Shown: positions 34,321 through 43,015 of the stretch, in pieces
Position numbering within the stretch: the first letter of the stretch is position 1
How the letters are laid out: every line of letters starts with the position of its first letter
Assembly (NCBI GenBank): GCA_025846845.1
Contig: JAOYTL010000005.1
Span: forward strand, 248,001-312,000
Length of the DNA: 64,000 bases
Source: Alloboseaceae bacterium BT-24-1
GTDB lineage: Bacteria > Pseudomonadota > Alphaproteobacteria > Rhizobiales > Beijerinckiaceae
Direction of reading: 5' to 3'
Notes under the pieces: model-generated
Seen by the model: the letters and a program-made list of their open reading frames with translations, nothing else
Database searches by the model: none
Told to the model about the DNA's origin: nothing
Translations under genes and position numbers: made by a program

Positions 34321-34719
34321 TCAATGAGCGTCGCGCTCGTCGGTGTACCAGGACGGCGTTTGCGGGTAGTGCGGGCCGTCATAGATCTCGACCACGACCG
34401 TCTCCTCGATCGCGAGGCTCGGGCCGTGCACATTGCCCTTGGGATTGCAGTAGAAGCTGCCGGGCTTCAGCGTGACGCCGGTGGCCGTGTATTCGAAATG
34501 GCCGGACAGGCAGAACATCATCTGGTTCGAGGCATGGGAGTGCGGCTTGGGAATGCCGGCGCCCTTCTCGAAGCGGATCAGGGCGACGGATGCGCCGGTC
34601 GCCTCGTCCCGCCACAGCATCTTCTCGTGCACGCCCTTCAACGACTTTTCCCGCCAGGGCATGTCGTTCGTCTGGACAAGGATTTCCTCGAGGCTCGGAG
34701 CGCCGGCGGGGAGCTGCAT
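34321..34719 (-). CDS. Cupin-domain protein, second copy in the regulon
   Basis: A 132-residue single-domain cupin. Motif 1 is PKPHSHASNQMMFCLSGHFEY, with the classical HxH and downstream Gly; motif 2 is PGSFYCNPKGNVHGPS, with a metal His. The start at 34719 has AGAAGGG about 10 bases upstream. It is first in the minus-strand operon with Ldh, RidA and FAH genes, and an operator-like box lies 45-60 bases upstream. It may be a small dioxygenase or isomerase of the pathway. Confidence 0.88.
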   Translation of the reverse strand: MQLPAGAPSLEEILVQTNDMPWREKSLKGVHEKMLWRDEATGASVALIRFEKGAGIPKPHSHASNQMMFCLSGHFEYTATGVTLKPGSFYCNPKGNVHGPSLAIEETVVVEIYDGPHYPQTPSWYTDERDAH

Positions 34720-34763
34720 GATGGACCCTTCTTTCAAGCTGTCACGCTTACGATGTCTGTCAT

Positions 34764-34781
34764 GATATTTCACATGATGTC
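34764..34781 (+). promoter_or_regulatory. Operator-like box upstream of the cupin/Ldh/RidA/FAH operon
   Basis: GATATTTCACATGATGT shares the core ATATTTCACA with the box at 26248-26267, and a small TCATG...CATGA inverted repeat covers it. It lies between the GntR gene and the cupin gene that follows it on the minus strand. It is a likely site for autogenous or pathway regulation by that GntR protein. Confidence 0.45.
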
Positions 34782-34919
34782 TAATGCAAGCCGCAAAGCG
34801 CCGCCACGCCCAGATTTTGTCTGGGTGAGGAAGCCGAGAGTCGGGAATCGGATGGCGAGGCGTCCTAGAGCTTGTGCAGCCACGCGAGCGTTGCTGCCGC
34901 CCAACGCGCTGGAAGACGC

Positions 34920-35660
34920 CTACCGGGCGGGCGGCGAGGGAACACGCCTTGGCGCGTGCTGCTGCAGGAGAACCACCCGCTCACGAAGGCCGCTGAGATG
35001 GTCGCGCATCGCTGCTGCGGCCGCCGCGGGGTTGCGCGCTTCGATCGCGGCGAGGACGGCGCGGTGCTGGCGGTCGGAAGCGTCGGTGTCGAGCGTCTGC
35101 CAGAGATGCAGATACCAAGCGCGGATCGAGCGCTCGTGCAGCGCCTTGGCAAAGTCACCGAGGATGCGCGACTGCGACATGTCGCTGATCCGGGAATGGA
35201 AGGCGCGGTCACATTCGACGAAGGCGTCGATCCGGCCGCCGCCATGAGGATCATCCCGATGATGATCGAGGATGGCCCAGGCCTCCTTGATATCCTCGGG
35301 CCGCGCGTGCTCGGCAGCGCGCGCCGCGATTGCCGGCTCGACGACCAGGCGCGCATCGAGTATCTCGATCACCTGCCCCATCGAGTCCGGCTGGATGATC
35401 ACGCCCTTGCGCGGCACGACATCGACGAGACCTTCAGCCTGCAGCCGCTGCAGCGCCTGGTGAACGGGCGTGCGACCCATATCCAGTTGCTCGCAGATCG
35501 ACGCTTCGTTGAGATACTGCCCCGGCGCGAAGAACAGGGTGATGATCCGGTCCTTGATAGCGATGTAGGCCTGCTCCGACAGCGGCAGTGACTCTTTCTT
35601 GCTTTTGCCGCGCGGCGCCGGACGACGCTTCTGCCCGCTCTCGCCCATCTTTGCCGTCAT
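34920..35660 (-). CDS. GntR family regulator, FCD subfamily
   Basis: A 246-residue regulator. The N-terminal winged helix spans about residues 28-95 (AYIAIKDRIITLFFAPGQYLNEASICEQLDMGRTPVHQALQRLQAEGLV). An FCD ligand-binding domain follows, with metal-type residues in ECDRAFHSRI. FCD regulators usually repress neighbouring catabolic operons until a carboxylate ligand binds. The gene sits just upstream of the cupin/Ldh/RidA/FAH operon, and three related operator-like boxes at 26248, 27638 and 34764 mark its probable regulon. Confidence 0.92.
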   Translation of the reverse strand: MTAKMGESGQKRRPAPRGKSKKESLPLSEQAYIAIKDRIITLFFAPGQYLNEASICEQLDMGRTPVHQALQRLQAEGLVDVVPRKGVIIQPDSMGQVIEILDARLVVEPAIAARAAEHARPEDIKEAWAILDHHRDDPHGGGRIDAFVECDRAFHSRISDMSQSRILGDFAKALHERSIRAWYLHLWQTLDTDASDRQHRAVLAAIEARNPAAAAAAMRDHLSGLRERVVLLQQHAPRRVPSPPAR

Positions 35661-36038
35661 CGCATCATGCCGCAGATATGCCTGTTGATATTCCAGTGCC
35701 CCGACAATTCATTACCGTCGAAGCGAGAGCTGAGCAAATCGCGCGGATAGTGTGCACCCTCCCCTCGAAAATCCCCCGGCCCCGCTCCCGACGACAAGAA
35801 TGCCTCCGCGATCGGCTGCCTGATGGCGGGCATGCAGTCGCGGTTGACAGAGACGAAAATTCGGCACGTACTGAATGCGCTAGGTGACTTGTGCTGGATC
35901 GCCCCTCCCGGGCTTCCAGGGGAACAATTCGAACCGGCGCTTTTTCTCTGGGCTCGCGAGAGCCAGGGCGAAAGCGCCGGTTTTTTCGTTTCGGTCCCCG
36001 GTGCAGAGCAGTTCCGAGCTGAGGAGCCAGAAAAGCCT
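35661..36038. other. 378-bp intergenic region between the GntR and YtcJ-like genes
   Basis: This gap holds the upstream region of the minus-strand GntR gene, including a GATATTCCAG stretch near 35697 that faintly resembles the regulon box. It also holds a promoter-like TTGACA at 35844-35849 and a structured, T-run-ended segment at 35875-35986, described separately. No protein-coding gene is supported. Confidence 0.5.
35875..35986 (+). ncRNA. Candidate small RNA or transcribed leader ending in a terminator-like hairpin
   Basis: A good -35 hexamer TTGACA (35844-35849) precedes this segment, with a weak -10 near 35869. A first hairpin pairs CCCCT near 35892 with AGGGG near 35918. The segment ends with a 12-base perfect stem (35932-35943 with 35971-35982), an inner GCTC/GAGC hairpin in its loop, and six T. 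It is either an independent small RNA of about 110 nt or an attenuating leader of the YtcJ-like gene that starts 52 bases later. Confidence 0.4.
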
Positions 36039-37685
36039 ATGCCCGATCTCGCAGCCGAAACGATCCTGCACAACGGCGTGATCCGCACGATGGACGCAGC
36101 CAACCCGGTGGCCGAAGCCCTCGCCGTCGCCGGCGGCAGGATCGTCAAGGTCGGCACGACGGCCGAGGTGCTGGCGCTTCGGAAAGAGGGAACCAACCTC
36201 ATCGACCTCGGTGGCCATATGCTGATGCCGGGATTGATCGATTTCCACGTCCACCTCCTCTCAAGCATGATCGCGCGTCTCCACACCACGGCTCTCGATA
36301 CGGCCGACGACTTCGACACGATCCTGCGCAAGATCGGGGAGGCCTGCACGCGCGGCGATGGGCGCGATTGGGTCGTCGCCAACTCCTATGGGGCGCTCGC
36401 CTTGCGCCGGATGCGGGAACCCGGCGCGCTTTCGGCGCTCGATGCAGTCAGCCGCGGCCGGCCGGTCGTCATGCAGCATCTCAGCGGCCATGGCCATTTC
36501 GCCAATTCCGTCGCCCTGCAGATCGCCGGCATCGACGCTGCGACGCCCAACCCACCTGACGGCGAGATCGTCAAGGACGCAGGGGGCCACCCGACCGGGC
36601 TGCTCGTCGAATCCGGAGCGTGGCGCGTCACCGCCGCGATTCCCGAGCTGTCCGCAGCCGGAAAGGCCGAGGCAGCGCGCGCCTCGATCGGCTATCTCAA
36701 CAGCCTCGGGATCACCGGCTTTGCCGATGCGGCGGCGAGCCTCGAGATGCTCGAGTTCTACCGGGCCCTGGACGACGCCGGCGCCCTGACCTGCTGGGCC
36801 GCCTTCCATCTCGCCCTGAGCCCGACCTGTTCCAACTACGCGGCCGACGAGGCGCGATCGATGCGCGAGCGGCGCCGCGAGCTCTGCGGTCCGCATATGA
36901 ACGCTGATTTCGCCAAGATCTTCCTCGACGGCGTACCCTCGCTGCGTACGGCCGCGATGCTCGCCCCCTATGCCAGCGCGCCCGATGAGGTGCCAGTCGC
37001 GACCTCGCTGACACTGGACGAGCTGACCGATGCGATCGCCGACTTCGACCGCGACGGCATCGGCGTGAAGGTGCATGCGGTCGGCGACCGTGCGATCCGC
37101 ATGGTGCTCGACGCCGTCGCGCAGGTGCGCCGCCGCAACGGGCGCGGCGGGCCGCAGCACCAGATCGCCCATGGCCAGTTCATCGCCGCAGCGGACATTC
37201 CGCGCCTGGCGAAGCTCAACATCCTGCACGACATGTGCCCGCCGCTCTGGCATCCGAACTCCGCCAGCCGGACGCATGAGGCGATGGTCGGGATCGAGCG
37301 CTATGCGACGGTCTGGCCGGTGCGCGATATCCTCGCCTCCGGCGCCGCGGTCGTCGCAGCCTCCGACTGGCGTACGATCGCGCCCGATCTCGATCCCTGG
37401 GAGGCGATGTGCGGCCTGGTCACCCGCCGCGACCCGACCGGCCGTCACGAGGGTGCGCACGCACCGGGCCAGGCCCTGAGTGTCGCCGAGGTGCTGCCGC
37501 TCTATACGAGCAACCCGGCCACGGCCATGCGGCTCGGCCATCGCACCGGCAGGCTCGCGCCGGGACTGTCGGCGGACATGATCATGCTCGACCGCGACCT
37601 GATGGCGATCGACCCGATGGCAATCGCGAAAACCCGGGTGCTGGCCACCTGGTTCGAGGGCCGGCTCGTGCATGGCAGCGTCTGA
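36039..37685 (+). CDS. Amidohydrolase, YtcJ-like (Amidohydro_3)
   Basis: A 548-residue metal-dependent hydrolase of the YtcJ/amidohydrolase_3 family. It starts at the ATG at 36039, with GAGGAG about 12 bases upstream. The N terminus has the family pattern ILHNGVIRTMDAANPVAEALAVAGGRIVKVG; the metal motif is DFHVHLLS, with KVHAVGDRA and the C-terminal LAPGLSADMIMLDRDL. These enzymes hydrolyse amide or cyclic-amide bonds, but substrates are mostly unknown. A family-5 peptide-type receptor follows 65 bases later, suggesting import and hydrolysis of an amide-containing compound. Confidence 0.9.
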   Translation: MPDLAAETILHNGVIRTMDAANPVAEALAVAGGRIVKVGTTAEVLALRKEGTNLIDLGGHMLMPGLIDFHVHLLSSMIARLHTTALDTADDFDTILRKIGEACTRGDGRDWVVANSYGALALRRMREPGALSALDAVSRGRPVVMQHLSGHGHFANSVALQIAGIDAATPNPPDGEIVKDAGGHPTGLLVESGAWRVTAAIPELSAAGKAEAARASIGYLNSLGITGFADAAASLEMLEFYRALDDAGALTCWAAFHLALSPTCSNYAADEARSMRERRRELCGPHMNADFAKIFLDGVPSLRTAAMLAPYASAPDEVPVATSLTLDELTDAIADFDRDGIGVKVHAVGDRAIRMVLDAVAQVRRRNGRGGPQHQIAHGQFIAAADIPRLAKLNILHDMCPPLWHPNSASRTHEAMVGIERYATVWPVRDILASGAAVVAASDWRTIAPDLDPWEAMCGLVTRRDPTGRHEGAHAPGQALSVAEVLPLYTSNPATAMRLGHRTGRLAPGLSADMIMLDRDLMAIDPMAIAKTRVLATWFEGRLVHGSV

Positions 37686-37750
37686 GGATACCGCCGGCCC
37701 ATGGCCCGCGCGGCGTTACGGAAACCTCTGTTGAACGGGAGATCGGGAGC

Positions 37751-39337
37751 ATGCACCGCCGCCACTTCATCGCCGGAGCGACCGCCAGCGCGGCGAGCCT
37801 TTCCATGCCGCGCCTCGGGCATGCGCAGGCGAACCGCGCCCGCACCTTGCGCTTTGCGCCCCATGCCGATCTGAGTTTCGTCGACCCGGTCTGGACCCTC
37901 GCCTATATCGCGCGAAACCACGGCTTCATGGTGTTCGACACGCTTTACGGGCTGGATTCCAGCTTCGAACCGCAGCCGCAGATGGTGGCGGGACATGTGA
38001 TCGAGAACGATGGCCTGTTGTGGCGGCTGACGCTGCGGGATGGGCTGCTGTTTCACGACGGCACGTCGGTGCGCGCGCAGGATTGCGTCGCCAGCATCCG
38101 GCGCTGGGCGACGGCGGACGCCTTCGGTCAAAAGCTCATGGCCGCGACCGATGAGTTCTCCGCCGCCTCCGATCGCGAGATCCGCTTCAAACTGAAACGC
38201 CCCTTCCCGTTGCTGCCCGCCGCGCTCGGCAAGGCCAGCCCGTATATGTGCGCGATCATGCCCGAGCGGATCGCCCTCACCCCGCAGACGACGCAGATCG
38301 CCGAGGTGATCGGCAGCGGCCCGTTCCGCTTCCTTGCCTCCGAACGCGTGCCGGGTGCCTCGGCCGCCTATGCGAGATTCGATCGGTATGTCCCTGCCCC
38401 CGGCGCGCCGAGCTTCGTGTCCGGAGCCAAGGTCGCCCATTTCGACCGGGTGGAGTGGATCACCATTCCCGATGCCGGTACTGCCGCAGCCGCCCTCCAG
38501 TCGGGCGAGGTCGATTGGTGGGAGGCTCCACCGCCCGACCTCATTCCGCTGCTGAAGGGAAATCGCAAGGTGGTGGTGGAGACGCTCGACCCGGCCGGCT
38601 CGATCGGCGTGTTCCGGTTCAACCATCTCCACCCGCCCTTCAACAACCCGGCGATCCGGCGCGCCGTGCTCGGCGCGGTCGATCAGGCCCCGTTCATGCA
38701 GGCCGTCGCGGGCGACGATCCGGCGATGTGGAATGACCGGGTCGGCTATTTCACACCAGGCACACCGATGGCGAGCGATGCCGGAATGGCCGGGCTGTTC
38801 GGACCTCGCGACGTTGCCAAGGCCAAGCGCGACCTCGCGGCTGCCGGCTATCGCGGCGAGCGCGTCGTCCTGCTCGCTGCCTCGAATATCGATGCGATCA
38901 ACGCGCTGGCCCAGGTCGCGCAGGACCTGCTCACCCGCATCGGCATGAATGTCGATTATGTCTCGACCGACTGGGGGACGGTGATGCAGCGCCGCACCAG
39001 CCAGCAGCCGGTCGAAGGTGGCGGCTGGAGTGCCTTCGTCGGCACCTGGTCCGGCAACGACCTTGTGAATCCCGCTGTAAGCATCAGTCTGCGCGGCGAT
39101 GGCAAGGCGGCGGGGGGCTGGCTGAGTTCGCCCGAGATCGAGCGCCTGCGCGACACCTGGTTCGAGGCTTCCGATCTTGCCGCGCGTCAGAATATCTGCC
39201 GGGCAATCCAGGAACAGGCCTGGCAGGACGTGCCCTTCATCCCGCTCGGCCAGTGGAAGACCCAGAGCGCCTGGCGTACCAGCATCACCGGCCTGCCGCA
39301 GGGCATTCCCCTCTTCTGGGGGGCGCGGCCGAGCTGA
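37751..39337 (+). CDS. ABC transporter substrate-binding protein, family 5 (peptide/nickel type)
   Basis: A 528-residue periplasmic receptor of the DppA/OppA family. The N terminus (MHRRHFIAGATASAASLSMP) resembles a Tat or Sec signal with paired Arg. Family motifs are LRDGLLFHDGTSVRAQDCVASIRRW and FRFNHLHPPFNNPAIRRAVLGAVDQ. It is downstream of a YtcJ-like gene. No permease follows on this strand; a peptide-type importer with its own receptor is encoded on the other strand from 39536, and the two receptors may share it. Confidence 0.92.
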   Translation: MHRRHFIAGATASAASLSMPRLGHAQANRARTLRFAPHADLSFVDPVWTLAYIARNHGFMVFDTLYGLDSSFEPQPQMVAGHVIENDGLLWRLTLRDGLLFHDGTSVRAQDCVASIRRWATADAFGQKLMAATDEFSAASDREIRFKLKRPFPLLPAALGKASPYMCAIMPERIALTPQTTQIAEVIGSGPFRFLASERVPGASAAYARFDRYVPAPGAPSFVSGAKVAHFDRVEWITIPDAGTAAAALQSGEVDWWEAPPPDLIPLLKGNRKVVVETLDPAGSIGVFRFNHLHPPFNNPAIRRAVLGAVDQAPFMQAVAGDDPAMWNDRVGYFTPGTPMASDAGMAGLFGPRDVAKAKRDLAAAGYRGERVVLLAASNIDAINALAQVAQDLLTRIGMNVDYVSTDWGTVMQRRTSQQPVEGGGWSAFVGTWSGNDLVNPAVSISLRGDGKAAGGWLSSPEIERLRDTWFEASDLAARQNICRAIQEQAWQDVPFIPLGQWKTQSAWRTSITGLPQGIPLFWGARPS

Positions 39338-39535
39338 GCGGGAACTTGCGCGGCCCCGCCTCTCTTCGCTCGGTGCCGGCAAGTTCAGGCCAGCCGCTTC
39401 AAGTGATGAGAGCCGGACACTGCCGTACCGGATATTCGCGGACATCCAGCTTGCGACGGCGGTCTCGTCGTCGCCTCGATCGTGTCGCGCGACGAAGAGC
39501 TCCGGCGAATGCGCTTGGGTGAAGACGGTTCTTGA

Positions 39536-41167
39536 TCAGGCCGTAGCTTCTTCCGCGAGCCTTTGTCCTTTGCCGAACTCACGGCCCGGGATCGAGGCGA
39601 GCAGCGCCTGCGTATAAGCGTGCTGCGGCTCACCGAAGACCGCGCCGATCGGGCCGCTCTCAACCACTTCGCCACTCTTCATCACCGCGACCAGATCGCA
39701 GACCTGCGCCGCGACACGCAGGTCATGGGTGATGAAGACGATCGACAGGCCGAGGCGTTCGCGCAATTCCGCCAGCAGCTTCAGAACCTGCGCCTGCACG
39801 GAGACATCGAGCGCCGAGACCGGCTCGTCGGCGACCAGTACAGCAGGCTCCAGCGCCAGCGCCCGGGCAAGGCCGATGCGCTGGCGCTGGCCGCCCGAGA
39901 ATTCGTGCGGGTAGCGTTCGGTCGAAGCCGGGTCGAGCCCGACCAGCCCGAACAGCTCCTTGGCGCGGGCCAAAGCTTCAGGCCGCGCCATGCCATGCAC
40001 GATCAGCCCTTGCGCCACCGCCTCGCCGGCCTTGCGGCGCGGGTTCAGCGAGGCGAACGGGTCTTGGAAGACCATCTGGATATCGCGCGTCGCCGAGCGC
40101 ATCTCCTCGCGGCTCAGTTTGGCGAGATCGATACCGTTCAGGCGGATCTCACCGCTCTCGGGATCGATCAGCCGCACGAGGCAGCGCGCCAGGGTCGACT
40201 TGCCCGAGCCGGACTCGCCGACGATGCCGAGCGTCGCGCCCTTGGGCAGCACCAGCGAGACATCCTTGACCGCATGGGTGACGCGCTGGCCGCGCCCGAG
40301 GAAGCCGCCGGTACGATAGGTCTTCGAGACATGGGCGATCGTCATGATCGGCTCGCTGGACAAAGCCCGCGGCGGCGGCGCCTTGAGCGGCGGCACCGCG
40401 GCGATCAATTGCCTGGTATAGGCGTGCTGCGGGTTGCCGAGCACGGCCTGCGTCGCGCCTTGCTCGACGACATGGCCCTTGCTCATCACCGCGACCCGGT
40501 CGGCGATCTCGGCGACCACGCCGAAATCATGGGTGATGAACAAAACGGCCGTGCCCTTGCGGCGCTGCAGGTCGCGGATGAGCTTGAGGATCTGCGCCTG
40601 GGTGGTCACGTCGAGCGCCGTGGTCGGCTCGTCGGCGATCAGCACCTTCGGATCGAGCGCCAGCGCCATCGCGATCATGGCGCGCTGGCGCTGGCCGCCG
40701 GAAAGCTCGTGCGGATAGGCCTTGAAGGCGAGCGCCGGATCAGGAATCCGCACCTCCTCGAGCAGCGCGAGCGTGCGGGCCTTGATCTCGGCCGCCGACA
40801 GCTCCGTATGCAGCTCGAACATCTCGCCGATCTGGTCGCCGATGCTGCGCAGAGGGTTCAGCGCCGTCATCGGCTCCTGGAAGATCATGGCGATGCCGGC
40901 GCCGCGTACCTTGCGCATCTCGGCTTCGCCGAGCCCGCAAAGGTCGCGGCCCTCGAACAAGATGCGGCCGCCGTCGATCGTGACGCCGCCGGGCAGGAGC
41001 CGCATGATCGCGTTGGCGGTCATCGACTTGCCGGAGCCGGATTCGCCGACGACGCAGAGGATCTCGTTCGCCGCCAGGGCGAGCGAGACCTTTTCCATGG
41101 CGTGCGAGCGGTCGCCGCCGGCCGGCAGCTTCACGCTGACATCGTCGAGGACGAGAATCGGGCTCAT
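39536..41167 (-). CDS. ABC transporter ATP-binding protein with two ATPase domains (DppD-DppF fusion)
   Basis: A 543-residue fusion of two oligopeptide-type ATPases, like GsiA/YejF. Domain 1 has Walker A GESGSGKSM and signature LSGGQRQRAMIAMAL; domain 2 (from about residue 270) has GESGSGKST and FSGGQRQRIGLARAL, each followed by its own Walker B. Domain 2 also has the YRTGGFLGRG-type linker found in DppF. The ATG at 41167 overlaps the permease stop by 4 bases. One polypeptide thus supplies both ATPase halves of the importer. Confidence 0.94.
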   Translation of the reverse strand: MSPILVLDDVSVKLPAGGDRSHAMEKVSLALAANEILCVVGESGSGKSMTANAIMRLLPGGVTIDGGRILFEGRDLCGLGEAEMRKVRGAGIAMIFQEPMTALNPLRSIGDQIGEMFELHTELSAAEIKARTLALLEEVRIPDPALAFKAYPHELSGGQRQRAMIAMALALDPKVLIADEPTTALDVTTQAQILKLIRDLQRRKGTAVLFITHDFGVVAEIADRVAVMSKGHVVEQGATQAVLGNPQHAYTRQLIAAVPPLKAPPPRALSSEPIMTIAHVSKTYRTGGFLGRGQRVTHAVKDVSLVLPKGATLGIVGESGSGKSTLARCLVRLIDPESGEIRLNGIDLAKLSREEMRSATRDIQMVFQDPFASLNPRRKAGEAVAQGLIVHGMARPEALARAKELFGLVGLDPASTERYPHEFSGGQRQRIGLARALALEPAVLVADEPVSALDVSVQAQVLKLLAELRERLGLSIVFITHDLRVAAQVCDLVAVMKSGEVVESGPIGAVFGEPQHAYTQALLASIPGREFGKGQRLAEEATA

Positions 41168-41994
41168 CGGCTCTTCAGCCTCGGATTGAGGGCATCGTTG
41201 AGCCCCTGCCCGACCAGCGAGACCGCGAGCACGGTAACGAGGATGGCGATCCCGGGAATGGCCGAGACATACCATTGCACGCGCAGCACATCGCGGCCGG
41301 CGCCGATCAGATTGCCCCAGGAGGCGACGTTCGGGTCGGAGAGCTTGAGGAAGGCGAGCGCGCTTTCGAGCAGGATCGCGATCGCCATCACGACGCTGGC
41401 ATAGACAATCACCGGCGGCAGCGCGTTCGGCAGGATCTCGCCGAAGATCAGCCTCATGTCCTTGAGGCCGAGCGTCCGGCCGGCCTGCACGAATTCGCGG
41501 TTGCGCAGCGAGAGGAACTCGGCGCGCGTCAACCGGGCCGACGCCGGCCAGGAGACGATACCGATGGCGACCGTCACCGTGGTGATGGTCGAGCCGAAGA
41601 CCGCGACCAGCACCAGCAGCAAGAGGAAGTTCGGCAGGGTCTGGAACGCTTCGGTGACGCGCATCAGGGCAGTATCAACCCAGCTGCCGTAATAGCCGGC
41701 CAGAGCGCCGATGGTGATGCCGATCATGACCGAGATCACCGTCGCGACGCCGCCGATCAGCAGCGAGATGCGCGCGCCATGGAAGATCTGGGCGGCGATG
41801 TCGCGCCCGGAATTGTCGGTACCGAGCAGGAAGCGCGGATTGCTGAACGGCCAGATCAGCGGCCGCCCGGCCAGCGCCAGCGGGTCGCGCGGATAGAAAA
41901 AGTCGGCGCTCGCGGCCATGGCGAGAACGAGGATGAGCAGCAGGAGGCCGATGACGGCCGGCGGGCTGCGGACATAGAGCTTCACCAGATCCAT
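41164..41994 (-). CDS. ABC transporter permease, DppC type
   Basis: A 276-residue inner-membrane permease with about six helices. The N-terminal DppC-type extension contains FSNPRFLLGTDNSGRDIAAQIFHGARISL, and the coupling loop is in VQAGRTLGLKDMRLIFGEILPNALPPVIV. It starts 3 bases after the DppB gene ends and overlaps the double ATPase gene. It forms the membrane channel with DppB. Confidence 0.94.
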   Translation of the reverse strand: MDLVKLYVRSPPAVIGLLLLILVLAMAASADFFYPRDPLALAGRPLIWPFSNPRFLLGTDNSGRDIAAQIFHGARISLLIGGVATVISVMIGITIGALAGYYGSWVDTALMRVTEAFQTLPNFLLLLVLVAVFGSTITTVTVAIGIVSWPASARLTRAEFLSLRNREFVQAGRTLGLKDMRLIFGEILPNALPPVIVYASVVMAIAILLESALAFLKLSDPNVASWGNLIGAGRDVLRVQWYVSAIPGIAILVTVLAVSLVGQGLNDALNPRLKSR

Positions 41995-41997
41995 GGC

Positions 41998-42975
41998 TCA
42001 GCTCCCCGTCGTGATGCGCGGGTCGAGCCGGGCATAAAGCAGGTCGACTATGAAGTTGACCGCGATCACCAGCAGCGCCGAGACGAAAACGATGCCGAGC
42101 AGCGTGTTGAGATCGCGCTGGATCACCGATTCATAGGCGAGGCGCCCAAGCCCCGGCAGCGAGAACACGCTCTCGACCACGACCGAGCCGCCGAGCATGG
42201 TGCCGGCCTGCAGGCCGATCAGCGTCACCATCGGCAGCAGCGCGTTGCGCAGCACATGGCGCACCACGACGCGCGTCTCGTCCATGCCCTTCGAGCGCGC
42301 GGTGCGGACGAAATCGAGGTTGAGCACTTCGAGCATCGAGCCGCGCATGATCCGCAAATAGATCGCCATGTAGAACAGGCCGAGCGTCAGCGTCGGCAGG
42401 ACGAGGTGCTGGGCGATGTCGAGCGTCCGCCGCAAGCCGGTATAGCTGACCGTGATATCCTCGAAACCACCCGCCGGCAGCCATTGCAGGTAGATCGAGA
42501 AGACGACGATCGCCATCAGCCCGAACCAGAAGGTCGGCATCGCATAGAACATCAGGCCGAAGGTGGAGATCAGCGTGTCCGGCCATTTGTTGACGCCACG
42601 CGCCGCGACGACGCCGAGGATCAGCCCGAAGAAGAAGGCGAAGGAGAGCGAGGCGGTCATCAGCAGGATGGTGGCCGGCAGCCGCTCGGCGATCACCGTC
42701 GCCACCGGCTTGCCGTAGATCGCGGAGAAGCCGAGATCGAGCCTGACCAGCCGCCAGAGATAATTGCCGAGCTGGGCCCAGACCGAGAGGTCGAGCCCGT
42801 AGAATTCGCGCAATTGCCTGGCGGTGGTAGCGTCGCCGCCACCCATCTGCGCCATCATCGCGTCGACCGTGTCGCCAGGCGCGAGCTGCAGCAGCAGGAA
42901 GACCCCGATCAGGATCAGGATCAGGGTCGGAATCGAGGCGGCAAGGCGCCGCCCCGCGAGACTTAGGACACGCAT
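41998..42975 (-). CDS. ABC transporter permease, DppB type
   Basis: A 325-residue inner-membrane permease of the DppB/OppB family. The N terminus RRLAASIPTLILILIGVFLLLQLAPGD is the usual first helix, and the coupling loop is in DFVRTARSKGMDETRVVVRHVLRNALLP. It follows the receptor gene after 40 bases. Together with the DppC-type permease and the fused ATPase it gives a complete importer for peptides or similar compounds. Confidence 0.94.
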   Translation of the reverse strand: MRVLSLAGRRLAASIPTLILILIGVFLLLQLAPGDTVDAMMAQMGGGDATTARQLREFYGLDLSVWAQLGNYLWRLVRLDLGFSAIYGKPVATVIAERLPATILLMTASLSFAFFFGLILGVVAARGVNKWPDTLISTFGLMFYAMPTFWFGLMAIVVFSIYLQWLPAGGFEDITVSYTGLRRTLDIAQHLVLPTLTLGLFYMAIYLRIMRGSMLEVLNLDFVRTARSKGMDETRVVVRHVLRNALLPMVTLIGLQAGTMLGGSVVVESVFSLPGLGRLAYESVIQRDLNTLLGIVFVSALLVIAVNFIVDLLYARLDPRITTGS

Positions 42976-43015
42976 GGGTACTGGCCGGATCCGGCTGCTG
43001 GGATGAGCGAAGAGG

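Noticed and set aside
39342..39386. Inverted repeat GAACTTGC...GCAAGTTC in the gap between two convergent genes
   Set aside because: The arms are only 8 bases with a 29-base loop and there is no T-run, so I do not call it a terminator.
41275..42966. 563-codon plus-strand frame opposite the permease genes
   Set aside because: The translation is dominated by Arg, Asp, His and Gln repeats typical of antisense frames; both minus-strand permeases have clear family motifs.
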